DNA of 64,000 nt, from contig FZRB01000003.1 in the NCBI GenBank assembly GCA_900199595.1, positions 1 to 64,000 on the forward strand, written 5' to 3'. This DNA is from Lachnospiraceae bacterium. Its GTDB lineage: Bacteria > Bacillota > Clostridia > Lachnospirales > Lachnospiraceae. Under the pieces are notes generated by a model. The model ran no database searches and was not told where the DNA came from. It saw only the letters and a list, made by a program, of their open reading frames with translations. Below are positions 17,821 through 26,074 of this stretch, in pieces. The stretch's first letter is position 1, and each line of letters starts with the position of its first letter. Made by a program: the position numbers and the translations under genes.

Positions 17821-17972
17821 TAAAATGTGAACAAGAATAACTAAGCCTTGTTTGTTGAGACAAACACTCTTTATCATTGACTATAATGCACCCAATAAGA
17901 GATAATTCCATAAAAGGGGAGTTATTAGTTGCGTAAATCAGAAACTGATGCATAAAGCGAGGGGGTGTTCGT

Positions 17973-18191
17973 ATGATCAGTTTAAATGATGCAAGAGAGG
18001 GTGTTTGCTATCATATCCTTTGGATGTTTGGACAGGCTGAAGATATTAAGGATATGATGCGGTATGAAACCGACAAAATCCTTAAAGTGGTATCAAAAAA
18101 TGAAGGTGGAAATGTTGTTGTGTCCTATGACAACAGACGGTTTGCCATGTCTCCGGATCTGGCATACTATATAAAAATTGCTGAGGTATAA
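17973..18191 (+). CDS. FeoA-like domain protein (72 aa)
   Basis: The small protein fits the FeoA SH3-like barrel: an opening SLNDAREGVCYHI strand, a middle helix, then ILKVVSKNEGGNVVVSYDN and RRFAMSPDLAYYIKI, the typical closing strands where FeoA has 'xRxALSxxxAxxI'. FeoA proteins modulate FeoB ferrous iron transport. No feoB is near, so this is an orphan copy that may act in trans or have another regulatory job. A GAGGGGG ribosome site lies 9 bases before the ATG. A TATAAT at 17882-17887 could be the -10 box of its promoter. The stop codon lies in a bidirectional terminator. Confidence 0.6.
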   Translation: MISLNDAREGVCYHILWMFGQAEDIKDMMRYETDKILKVVSKNEGGNVVVSYDNRRFAMSPDLAYYIKIAEV

Positions 18192-18209
18192 AACCTCAGC
18201 AATTTTTTA
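18178..18209. terminator. Bidirectional terminator between convergent genes
   Basis: TTGCTGAGGT pairs with ACCTCAGCAA. T-runs follow on both strands (AATTTTTT on plus, AATTTTTAT on minus), serving the FeoA-like gene and the 1268-residue gene that converge here. Confidence 0.85.
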
Positions 18210-18211
18210 GT

Positions 18212-21200
18212 TTAATTCATACCGGGAGCGCCGAGTCCGGGGTTTTGTTTTTCCGGAGCAGGTGCAGCTACAGGTTTCATAGATGCTTTAAGCTTGTTTG
18301 CCTGTTCAGGAGTGAATGCATTAGGATTCTTCTCCATAAAACTGCTCAGCATATTTTCCTGATTTATGGTTACGCCATGCTTCTTGGCAAAACTCTTCAT
18401 CTGCTTAGCGGTTGAAGCTATCTCGTCGATCTTTGCATTCTTATCTGCTACATTCGGGTCATTGATCTTATTAAATACTGTCATCATAGAATTTTCAAAG
18501 CCCTTATTTACCAGATTATCGAAGGATGTTTCTGTCATCTTTTTATAATTTCCGGATGCATAAAGTTCTTCTGATAATCCTTTGATCTGCTCGGCAAATA
18601 TTTTTCCTTCTACTGAATTATATTCTGCTTTGAATGCTGTTTTTAACTTAGAATCAGACTGACGCATTTCTCTGACCTTATCAACCTTGATTGGCTGTTC
18701 CATCTTAGTTATTTCAGACTTAAGTCTCTTGTTAAAAAGACCATCTATAACCTTTGATGTGAACTTTTGTTTATCTTTAAATTCGTCATGGGATAATGAG
18801 TATACGTTATCATTAATACAACAATTTACATACTCAACGGCATTTGTGGATACAGAAGAGTAGTCGGCTGTATTATTGTTATATGTCTGTTTATTTGCTT
18901 TTTCTTCGTCCTTATATTTCCAACGTTTCTCATCGTTTTTAATCTGGTCGTTATACTTTTCGGCTTTAAGACGTTCTGATTCATTCATGAGATCCTTGAA
19001 AGGAACAGACTTCATTTCACCATTAACAAACATTGTTACATTTTGTCCTGTAAGATAATTATCATTATCAACAGCGAGGTAGGTGTTACCCGGGTCTATG
19101 GCATAATCAGTAAGATTATCCAGATCTTTATAGTCCTCCTTATCAAGGAAGAATTTATTCTTAGGTTTTGTGGTCCAGCCGGCTGCCTGATAGAACTTCT
19201 GGGCTTTCTCCTGTGCTATTTCAATTTTATTCAGCATCTCTTCGTTACGGGCTGCCAAAGCGCTTATCTTGTCCTGAGAGAGACCGAGTTCCTTCAGCTT
19301 ATGAACTATTAACGAATTAGGATCCTTGAATTCCGCCACTGATTTCTGAAGACTCTTATATGCTTCATGATCATAATGAAGCAGTGACGGAATCTCCAGA
19401 TCACCATCCTTATTGATAAGGCTCTTAAGAGCTTCATGATTCTTGGCCTCTTTTGCCATACGAATATCTATATTATCGCCATAAACAGTACGGTACATAT
19501 ATTTGACGGACTTTATGAAGCAATCCATGATAGGATTATCATGCTTGTCTGCTACCGTGGTAAAATCAAACTGACTTTCCAGCTTTTCAAGTTCATCTAC
19601 CAGATCACCCAGTTTCATTATCTGTTCATCGGTGAGGTTGGTCTTGAAGAACACGTTGTCTCTTGAAAGAGTCTTTCCCTCCTGTTTGGCTGCCTCTCGA
19701 AGAGCATCCTGTTCTTTTTTTGGTCTATACCAAATTTTCTGTATGGCATTACTTATATCACAGTATTTTTGCAGTGAATAATCTATGAGATTATTATCAT
19801 TATTTAAGTCTTTATTAATATGCCATTCCGGATGACTATTAATCTCTTCAGATATTTTTGCTTTATCCTCATCAGATAAATTGTCCTTTTTTATCTTGAT
19901 TCTGTCCATTTTATAATTCATACGTATATCATCCGGAAAGCTGATATACCCCTCACCTGTCCATGTAAGTCTTGGACCAAAAGAAAGACCGCCCCTGTTG
20001 GTCAGGTCGACTTCTCTTTGGCTGTAAGGAATTTTAACTATCGGGATTTCAGCCTTGCGAGGAGGTGTAACTGTATCCACTCCGAAATAATGACCAAGAA
20101 CAAATTTATATAGAGCAGAGTCCTTCTTTACAACTGTATCCATGGCAGGAAGGAACTGGTTTCTCTGAGGTTCTCCTGAAGGTTCGTTAAAAGCCTCGGC
20201 AAGAGATACCGCATCAAAAGACATATCATTATCGTATGCCTTGACAGTTTTTATTACTATATTTCCTGTCTGCTTATCTATATAATGATCACACTTGAAA
20301 TTACGACCATGTCTGTCCTTCTGAAGGGTTAGAGTATCTGCTGCCTGAAGTCTCAGAAGCTGCCTGCTAGCCTCAGGAGAATATACTATTTTCTTTCCGG
20401 TCTTTTCGGCCATTTTCATAAGGTCGATAAGCTCGAGACCTTTAGCTGCCTCGCAAACAGTACATAGCTGATTAACAGCTGTACCATCACGCCTTGTGAA
20501 CTTGACAAGCATAGTTTTTGATTTAGTTATAACATCATCGAAACCGAGATGTTCTGCAACTCGTGATGTAGCTGTATTATTGATTGCAGCCTTATCATCA
20601 CCATTCTGCATTTTTTTCGCACTCATTTGACCGAAGAGTTCTACTTCCTTACCAAGGGTAACACGGAAGAGGGTTTCCATTTCTTTATCAGACAGATTCT
20701 TTATCGAATCATAAAATACCTTGTCATCTTTCTCGTTAAGGTTAAGCTTCATTTTCATCCACTGAGCGGCTGTGAGCTTTTCTGTCGGAGCCATTTTATT
20801 ATTTTCGTGAAGATGACCTGATTCTTCAAGAACCATTTTTCTCATCTGAAGAGCCTGTTTTTCAAGCGCATTTTCAGCGTTTGCAATCATCTCATCTATG
20901 TTTCCTTCAATCTTAACGCCTACAAGAGTGTTATATATTTCAAGCTCAGCAAATATATCATCAAAGTTATGTGCAAAATATGATGAAAACTTGTCAGCAA
21001 GTGCATCTCTTTTTTCATCAGATGCATTACTCAGAGCATTTGAAAGATTGCTTAAAAGCTTATTACAATTTGCATAATCAGCATCAGTGATTTTTGAAAT
21101 TCTTTCTTCTACCTTGTTAGGATCACCACCGGCCTTCTTATTCTGCTGGCTTACCTCGAGCTGTTTCATACGGCGGCTAAGGAAACCCTGCAGGTTCTCA

Positions 21201-22018
21201 TTCAGGAATGGAAGATTCTCTTTGAGATAATATTCATTTCCATCATCACCCTTAAGCTTGATTCTGTAAACATCGGTAGAATTACCCTGATTCTGCCACT
21301 CCAGTTCAGCAACTTCATTTGAACTGATCTGGTTAACAAGATTCCAGGAGTTGAGTCCCGCCTTGGTGTTAGCGTCCATTTTATCGAATTCAATAGCGCC
21401 TTCCTTGATAGAATCAACTATTGTCTTCATACTGCGTTTCATCTGCTTGGCATTATTAAGAAGATCAACGACTCTTCGACGTCTTCTTTTTCCGGCTGAA
21501 CTGGATGGATTTCTGTTGTCGGCATAGTTCTGAGCCGCGGTAATGAATTCATCGAAGGCAGTATTGATCTTTTCCATATATGCCTTCTCATTGAAGCTTC
21601 CATTTTCATTAATGAATTCCGCTAGTCCTTCACTGAGAGTATTGTTCAGAGCTGCCATACTCTTTTTAACCCAGTCCATTTCTGTAGAGGCATGACGGAA
21701 TAATCTCCAGTCCTTTTCCAGAAGTTTACTTCCGTTTAACATGAACTGACCCATCATCTGATTTGAACCTTTGAAGTCATTTATAGTTACATCTTCACGA
21801 AGAGCGTTTTTAGCTTCATTTCTTTTGGTCTTTGCTTCTGATTCATTATAGTCCTTTTTTTCTTTAATTATCTTGAGCTGCTCCGGCTGAAGTTTCTTTG
21901 GATATACGACATAATAATTATCATTAAGTCTGATAGCTCGCTGTTTTTCTATTTCAGTAAGCATTGCAAAAGCTGCTGCATCTAATAATCTCTGATTTTT
22001 TTTCTTTTTTGGTGCCAT
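18212..22018 (-). CDS. Large uncharacterised protein (1268 aa) with a PI3K/Fam20-like kinase signature
   Basis: I do not recognise a named family over the full length. A kinase-like core can be traced: a beta-rich N-lobe with STDVYRIKLKG and YYLKE (about 247-267, K266 as candidate ATP lysine), TSRVAEHLGFDDVITKSKTMLVKF-type strands (about 484-507), a catalytic-loop-like QKDRHGRNF (566-574) and a metal-motif-like YDNDMSF (595-601). DRHxxN followed by DND-x-SF resembles PI3/4-kinase-like and Fam20-type phosphotransferases. Long charged helices surround the core, the N-terminus is basic (MAPKKKKNQR), and the C-terminus is Pro/Ala-rich. There is no signal peptide or membrane helix. AGGAG precedes the ATG. 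It is the second gene of an operon with a GNAT gene 34 bases upstream. Confidence 0.7.
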   Translation of the reverse strand: MAPKKKKNQRLLDAAAFAMLTEIEKQRAIRLNDNYYVVYPKKLQPEQLKIIKEKKDYNESEAKTKRNEAKNALREDVTINDFKGSNQMMGQFMLNGSKLLEKDWRLFRHASTEMDWVKKSMAALNNTLSEGLAEFINENGSFNEKAYMEKINTAFDEFITAAQNYADNRNPSSSAGKRRRRRVVDLLNNAKQMKRSMKTIVDSIKEGAIEFDKMDANTKAGLNSWNLVNQISSNEVAELEWQNQGNSTDVYRIKLKGDDGNEYYLKENLPFLNENLQGFLSRRMKQLEVSQQNKKAGGDPNKVEERISKITDADYANCNKLLSNLSNALSNASDEKRDALADKFSSYFAHNFDDIFAELEIYNTLVGVKIEGNIDEMIANAENALEKQALQMRKMVLEESGHLHENNKMAPTEKLTAAQWMKMKLNLNEKDDKVFYDSIKNLSDKEMETLFRVTLGKEVELFGQMSAKKMQNGDDKAAINNTATSRVAEHLGFDDVITKSKTMLVKFTRRDGTAVNQLCTVCEAAKGLELIDLMKMAEKTGKKIVYSPEASRQLLRLQAADTLTLQKDRHGRNFKCDHYIDKQTGNIVIKTVKAYDNDMSFDAVSLAEAFNEPSGEPQRNQFLPAMDTVVKKDSALYKFVLGHYFGVDTVTPPRKAEIPIVKIPYSQREVDLTNRGGLSFGPRLTWTGEGYISFPDDIRMNYKMDRIKIKKDNLSDEDKAKISEEINSHPEWHINKDLNNDNNLIDYSLQKYCDISNAIQKIWYRPKKEQDALREAAKQEGKTLSRDNVFFKTNLTDEQIMKLGDLVDELEKLESQFDFTTVADKHDNPIMDCFIKSVKYMYRTVYGDNIDIRMAKEAKNHEALKSLINKDGDLEIPSLLHYDHEAYKSLQKSVAEFKDPNSLIVHKLKELGLSQDKISALAARNEEMLNKIEIAQEKAQKFYQAAGWTTKPKNKFFLDKEDYKDLDNLTDYAIDPGNTYLAVDNDNYLTGQNVTMFVNGEMKSVPFKDLMNESERLKAEKYNDQIKNDEKRWKYKDEEKANKQTYNNNTADYSSVSTNAVEYVNCCINDNVYSLSHDEFKDKQKFTSKVIDGLFNKRLKSEITKMEQPIKVDKVREMRQSDSKLKTAFKAEYNSVEGKIFAEQIKGLSEELYASGNYKKMTETSFDNLVNKGFENSMMTVFNKINDPNVADKNAKIDEIASTAKQMKSFAKKHGVTINQENMLSSFMEKNPNAFTPEQANKLKASMKPVAAPAPEKQNPGLGAPGMN

Positions 22019-22052
22019 TTTTAATTCTCCTATTTATATCTATTACAATTAC

Positions 22053-22619
22053 CTATTCAATTGGTACACCGCTATAATATTCAACATCTGTAACTGTGAA
22101 TTTATTTGGGAAATTCTTATAGCCTTTGGATATTCTGGCCTGAGCTATACGGCGGTTTTCTTCATCGTTGCCAAGAGAAACAGCGCTGTCAACATCAGCT
22201 GACAGAATAAATACCTGTCCATCCTGTGTATCGCCGTCATGTACATATTGGAAACCGTTTTCGAAGAAGAAACCGGAGATGTCGCTGTCCTCGATAGTTT
22301 CAGCATCAAGAACTGGTACATAAGCATAAAGTGTTTTAACACCGCAGTCTTTGGCGATATTAAAACATTCCTCCAGCAGCCTGCTTCCTCCATCATTGAA
22401 TCTTTTTTCCGGATCTATCCATAGCCATTTGACAACAAACTGATTATCATCCATGGTTAGGATAGCAAGTCCCATGGGTTCAAACAAAGAATCATCAGTA
22501 TCAACTGCACCGAGAAGAATAGCTCCATCGTGCATATAATGTTCGAACTCATCCGGAACATATCTTAGGAATAAATCCTTGATTTCTTTTTGTATTTTGT
22601 TAATTGCAATTACCTCCAT
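22053..22619 (-). CDS. GNAT family N-acetyltransferase
   Basis: The 188-residue protein shows a GNAT fold: strand VVKWLWIDPEKRFNDGGSRL (about 63-82) corresponds to motif A, where RFNDGG stands for the acetyl-CoA-binding R/Q-x-x-G-x-G/A loop. It is followed by the helix LLEECFNIAKDCGV, strand TLYAYVPVL and a motif-B-like region ending FFFENGFQYV. The substrate is unknown. A full AAGGAGG ribosome site fixes the start. It is the first gene of the operon with the kinase-like protein, so it may modify that protein, its substrate, or act with it. The promoter must lie inside or next to the repeat element at 22667. Confidence 0.75.
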   Translation of the reverse strand: MEVIAINKIQKEIKDLFLRYVPDEFEHYMHDGAILLGAVDTDDSLFEPMGLAILTMDDNQFVVKWLWIDPEKRFNDGGSRLLEECFNIAKDCGVKTLYAYVPVLDAETIEDSDISGFFFENGFQYVHDGDTQDGQVFILSADVDSAVSLGNDEENRRIAQARISKGYKNFPNKFTVTDVEYYSGVPIE

Positions 22620-22666
22620 AGTAATCCTCCTTTATAGCGCTGATTACAAAAATGTATACATTTATA

Positions 22667-22980
22667 AAATGACATAAGTGTCAAAAGTCAAAAAGCGTTC
22701 TTGCTTGCAAGAAAAGCTTGTTGACTTTATGACACGCTGAAACATGAGGAAATAGCAATTTTCGTAGAAAATTAGCGGTTTCCGAATGTTTCTAGGATTG
22801 CGAGAACAGTCCTCGATTATGCAATAATCGAGGATCCGAAGGATGCGTTCTGCAAAGCAGAACCAAGACTTGCAAAGCAAGGCTTGCATATCTCCTCTGG
22901 AGATATGGCACGAATTGCTTTAGCAATGGAGCAATCCGTATGTCATATGGTGTCAAAAGGTACTTTTGACACCCACATCT
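22667..22980. repeat. Multi-hairpin non-coding repeat element, copy A
   Basis: This 594-base gene-free stretch holds a chain of short-loop hairpins: an outer pair ATGACATA (22669-22676)/TATGTCAT (22939-22946); a stem GTGTCA-AAAGTCAA with TTGACTTT-ATGACAC (22678-22735); AATTTTC/GAAAATT (22757-22773); CCTCGATTAT/ATAATCGAGG (22811-22833); GTTCTGC/GCAGAAC (22847-22863); CTTGC/GCAAG (22869-22881); CATATCTCC/GGAGATATG (22887-22907); ATTGCT/AGCAAT (22914-22927); and GGTGTCAAAAGG/ctTTTGACACC (22949-22973). The left 63 bases recur inverted at 43.9 kb and the last 28 bases recur at 45.85 kb. The rest, 22981-23096, is AT-rich with nothing recognised. Confidence 0.8.
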
Positions 22981-23096
22981 AAAAAATCATAATCTATTAT
23001 ACAAGTAAGACCGCAACAAAAGCGTAACAAACTTTTGGAAAATATCTGGAAAAATAATAAAATTTTCTTATAGAAAAATAAAAAATATTATTTTTG

Positions 23097-23183
23097 TTGA
23101 CAAAGAAAGAAGAGTAGTGATACACTAACTATAGTGACCGCATGGTCACTAATCTTTAACTTAAATAATGACCATATGGTCAT
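23097..23183 (+). promoter_or_regulatory. Promoter and two palindromic operators of tetR (23214)
   Basis: TTGACA (23097-23102), 18 bases, TACACT (23121-23126). Two related palindromes follow: AGTGACCGCATGGTCACT (23133-23150) and ATGACCATATGGTCAT (23168-23183), both with the half-site TGACC/GGTCA. They lie at and after the start point, as expected for autorepression. Confidence 0.8.
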
Positions 23184-23213
23184 TTGCGGATTAATGGAAA
23201 GGATATGATTTAA

Positions 23214-23831
23214 ATGCCGACAAAAGTTTTTAATGAATTAAGTTCCGATAAAAAAGAAAAAATAATAGATACGGCAATAAAGGAATTTGCTGAATATGGA
23301 TATGAAAATGGTTCAACAAACAGAATTGTAAAAAACTCAGGAATCAGTAAGGGCAGTCTTTTCAAATATTTTGAAAATAAAGAAGAATTATATTTTTATC
23401 TTATTGATACTGTTTCTGTTCAGATGGCTACGGAAATACAAGCAGATATTAAAGGGCTGTCAAAGGATTTATTTGAAAGAGTGATCGATTATTCGACTGC
23501 AGAAATATCGTGGTATGTATTAAATCCTGATAAAGGCAGATTTCTTATTGGAGTAGCAGCGGAGAGCGGTTCTGATATCGGAAAGAAAATCATCGAAAGG
23601 TATGGTGGAAAGAGTACAGATATCTATGAGGAACTGCTAAAGGGCGTAGATATGTCACAGTATCATAATTCCAGGAAGGAAATTACGGATATCCTCAGGT
23701 GGGTCCTCACAGGCTTTAACAATAGTTTTCTCCAGGGTATTGATCAGAACTATGAAGATATAGAAAAACTGAAAAAGAAATATATAAAGCAGCTTAAGGA
23801 ACATCTGAATGTACTTAAGAATGGCTTATAA
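23214..23831 (+). CDS. TetR family transcriptional regulator
   Basis: The 205-residue protein has an N-terminal helix-turn-helix (about 14-60: KIIDTAIKEFAEYGYENGS, then NSGISKGSLFKYFENKEEL) and a helical sensor domain. GGAAAGGA provides the ribosome site. The gene is followed after 51 bases by an alpha/beta hydrolase, which it probably controls with itself through the TGACC/GGTCA palindromes. It differs in sequence from the TetR proteins at 10043, 14352, 46047 and 57544. Confidence 0.85.
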   Translation: MPTKVFNELSSDKKEKIIDTAIKEFAEYGYENGSTNRIVKNSGISKGSLFKYFENKEELYFYLIDTVSVQMATEIQADIKGLSKDLFERVIDYSTAEISWYVLNPDKGRFLIGVAAESGSDIGKKIIERYGGKSTDIYEELLKGVDMSQYHNSRKEITDILRWVLTGFNNSFLQGIDQNYEDIEKLKKKYIKQLKEHLNVLKNGL

Positions 23832-23882
23832 GTTTATAAGCTATTCTTTAATATATATATTTTTAGCAGAAAGGATAAGAAT

Positions 23883-24689
23883 ATGGGCTACAATATAGTG
23901 AATGGATGTGTAGATATAGATGATACAGATATGTACTATGTATCATTTGGCAGGGGAAAGAAGAAAATGGTAATGCTTCCCGGTCTGTCAGATGGTCTGT
24001 CAACCGTAAAGGGAAAAGGCTGGATCCTTGTATCTCCTTACAAAAAATATCTGAAGGATTATACTGTTTATATGTTCAGCAGAAAGAACAAAATGCCGGA
24101 AGGATATAGTATCAGTGATATGGCAGATGATCAGATCCGGGTAATGAAAAAACTGGGGATAGAAAAAGCGTATGTCTGTGGAGTGTCCCAGGGTGGTATG
24201 ATAGCGCAGTATATCGCTATAAATTATCCTGAGGTTGTTGAAAAACTGATTCTTGCAGTTACAACTCCCAGTGTAAATGATGTTGCTAAGGGGGCGGTAT
24301 CGGGATGGATAGAAATGGCCGAGAGAGGGGATCATACTGAACTTATGGTAGATACTGCCGAGAAAACCTATTCAGAGAAATATCTTAAAAAGAACAGAAA
24401 GTTCTTTCCGATAATCGCTAAGTTTACAAAACCATCTAGCTATGAAAGATTTGACAGAAATGCAAAGGCAATCCTGAAGTTCGATATGCGTGACAGATTA
24501 TCAGAAATATCTGCGCCCACGTATATCATAGCAGGGGACGATGATAAGACAGTAGGAAATGATGCCGTTAAAGAATTAATGGCTGGAATTTCTAATAGTG
24601 AACACTACATATACGCCGGACTTGGACACGGGGTCTTTGATGAAGCAAAGGATTTCTATGACAGGATATTTGCTTTCTGTGATAAATGA
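23883..24689 (+). CDS. Alpha/beta hydrolase
   Basis: The 268-residue protein has the oxyanion strand MVMLPGLSDG (29-38), nucleophile S102 in GVSQGG, a probable acid in IIAGDDDKTVG and probable catalytic His in GLGHGVFDE. These fit the compact esterase/lipase class with no signal peptide. GAAAGGA precedes the ATG. Its TGA stop (24687-24689) is in the same reading frame as the permease remnant that follows, so read-through would give a fusion. The gene may have replaced the front of an ABC permease gene through a deletion or recombination. Confidence 0.85.
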   Translation: MGYNIVNGCVDIDDTDMYYVSFGRGKKKMVMLPGLSDGLSTVKGKGWILVSPYKKYLKDYTVYMFSRKNKMPEGYSISDMADDQIRVMKKLGIEKAYVCGVSQGGMIAQYIAINYPEVVEKLILAVTTPSVNDVAKGAVSGWIEMAERGDHTELMVDTAEKTYSEKYLKKNRKFFPIIAKFTKPSSYERFDRNAKAILKFDMRDRLSEISAPTYIIAGDDDKTVGNDAVKELMAGISNSEHYIYAGLGHGVFDEAKDFYDRIFAFCDK

Positions 24690-25301
24690 AAAAAGTTTGG
24701 TTATCTTGAAATTGATTATTCCATAGGACTTACGGCCTACATGGATATAGATGAGATGAGAGAACTCTTTGGTGAAGAGGATGATTATTTCAATATGCTT
24801 GTTTCAGACAAGGATCTTAAAGTAGAGAGTGGAAGAGTTTATTCAGTGACAAAGCGTACAGATATAGAGAATGCCGCCGGAATCTTTGTAGATCAGATGA
24901 TGTCACTGATCGTAATTCTTATCGTTGTATCGATTCTTATATTTATAGCAGTAATGTATCTGATGTTAAATGTAATGATAGACCGTGCTGCTTTCGGTAT
25001 CTCCCTTGTGAAGATATTCGGATACAGGATGCGGGAGATAAGAAAGGTATATCTGGATGGTAATTTCTACGCAGTAACTCTTGGAGCCTGCATCGGAATA
25101 CCGATAGTAAAGAAAATCGCTGACTCCATCTATCCTTACTTTATTGCGAACACCGCCATGGGAATGGATCTTGGATTTGAATGGATCTTGTATGTGGGTA
25201 TTCTGGGCGGAGTAGTGCTGGTATATTTTGTAATAAGCGGTATACTTACGGGAAAGATTAAAAGAATAGTTCCTGCTGAGGTACTGAAAAACAGAGAATA
25301 G
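24690..25301 (+). pseudogene. C-terminal remnant of an FtsX-like ABC permease
   Basis: About 203 codons are open from the hydrolase stop to 25301; the first ATG is at 24741. The sequence matches the end of the 910-residue permease at 11527-14259: YMDIDEMRELFGEEDDYFN versus FMDIDVMRDMMGESSDYYN, VYLDGNFY versus LYLDGNFY, and the identical end PAEVLKNRE. Homology starts upstream of the ATG (YSIGLTAYMDID versus YSTGFFIFMDID). About 700 residues and the partner ATPase are missing, so it cannot be a working transporter. Three membrane helices remain. No ribosome site precedes 24741. Typical of a decayed MacB-like cassette. Confidence 0.85.
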
Positions 25302-25315
25302 TTGTCCTGCTTGAA

Positions 25316-25345
25316 TGATGCACCGGTTCTGGTGCATCATTTTTC
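25316..25345 (+). terminator. Rho-independent terminator after the permease remnant
   Basis: TGATGCACC pairs perfectly with GGTGCATCA around GGTTCT, followed by TTTTTC. Confidence 0.85.
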
Positions 25346-25382
25346 TGCTGGTGAAAAATGAGTGAAATTGGTTTACGTAAAT

Positions 25383-25412
25383 TTGACAGCTTGCTTAAAA
25401 ATAAGATATAAT
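25383..25412 (+). promoter_or_regulatory. Promoter of the pilus operon
   Basis: TTGACA (25383-25388) and TATAAT (25407-25412), both consensus, are spaced 18 bases. It lies 33 bases before the first pilus gene and is probably the main promoter for 25446-35046. Confidence 0.8.
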
Positions 25413-25445
25413 ATAATGTCTATTACTATGCGTTGGGTATAAATT

Positions 25446-25997
25446 ATGGAAGAAAAGAAGGAAGTAAAAAATACGCAGGCAGATTCCGGCAACACTAAAA
25501 AAAAGAAGAAGCGTTCGGCTGTCTCATTTATGATCGAGTTCTTTATAAAGATAGGCGTGACAGCATTAGTTGTATGGCTGCTTTGTCTTTTTGTCGTTGG
25601 AGTTTACGTCGTACATAGTAATTCGTCTTACCCGATGATCAAGGATGGGGATCTGTGTCTGACTTATAAATTTGCCAGGCTGAATTCCGGAGACGAGATT
25701 GCTTATGTTCGTGACGGCAGGATAAAGTTTGGAAGGATAGTTGGTATGCCCGGTGATACGGTGGATATGGTGGGTAATAACCTTGCAGTTAACGGTTATG
25801 GTGTTTTCGAAGATGCGGTCTATCCCACAACAGCGGAAGGGGCATCTATCACACTCCCTTATACAGTTCCTCAGGATACATATTTTGTACTAAATGATTA
25901 CAGGGACGATATAGCGGACAGCAGAACTTATGGCGGAATACCGAAGGCTGATACCAAAGGAAAGCTTGTTTTACTTCTCAGACGAAGAGGCTTTTAA
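25446..25997 (+). CDS. Signal peptidase I-like pilus assembly protein (SipA-like), lacking the catalytic lysine
   Basis: The 183-residue protein has a Lys-rich cytoplasmic tail, one membrane helix (about 34-56) and an S26-type fold outside. Box B reads SNSSYPMIKDGD in place of GxSMxPTLxxGD: a Ser is kept (S60), Met is changed. Box D reads FGRIVGMPGD where active enzymes have IKRVIGLPGD, so the general-base Lys is Gly (G96). Streptococcal pilus loci carry a comparable SipA/LepA with altered catalytic residues that acts in pilus polymerisation and not as a peptidase. First gene of the pilus operon. Box E region is NDYRDDIADSRTYG. Confidence 0.8.
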   Translation: MEEKKEVKNTQADSGNTKKKKKRSAVSFMIEFFIKIGVTALVVWLLCLFVVGVYVVHSNSSYPMIKDGDLCLTYKFARLNSGDEIAYVRDGRIKFGRIVGMPGDTVDMVGNNLAVNGYGVFEDAVYPTTAEGASITLPYTVPQDTYFVLNDYRDDIADSRTYGGIPKADTKGKLVLLLRRRGF

Positions 25998-26074
25998 ACA
26001 GGAAATATTAAATGTGTTAATTATTGCATCTAATGCAATATAAATATAAAGATTTACGTATGGAGGTATGTAAT

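Noticed and set aside
22662-22889. Minus-strand ORF of 75 codons in repeat copy A
   Set aside because: It runs through perfect hairpins, has no ribosome site and no protein-like pattern.
24741-25301. Intact small membrane protein
   Set aside because: It aligns end to end with the C-terminus of the 910-residue permease, and homology extends upstream of its first ATG, so it is a fragment.
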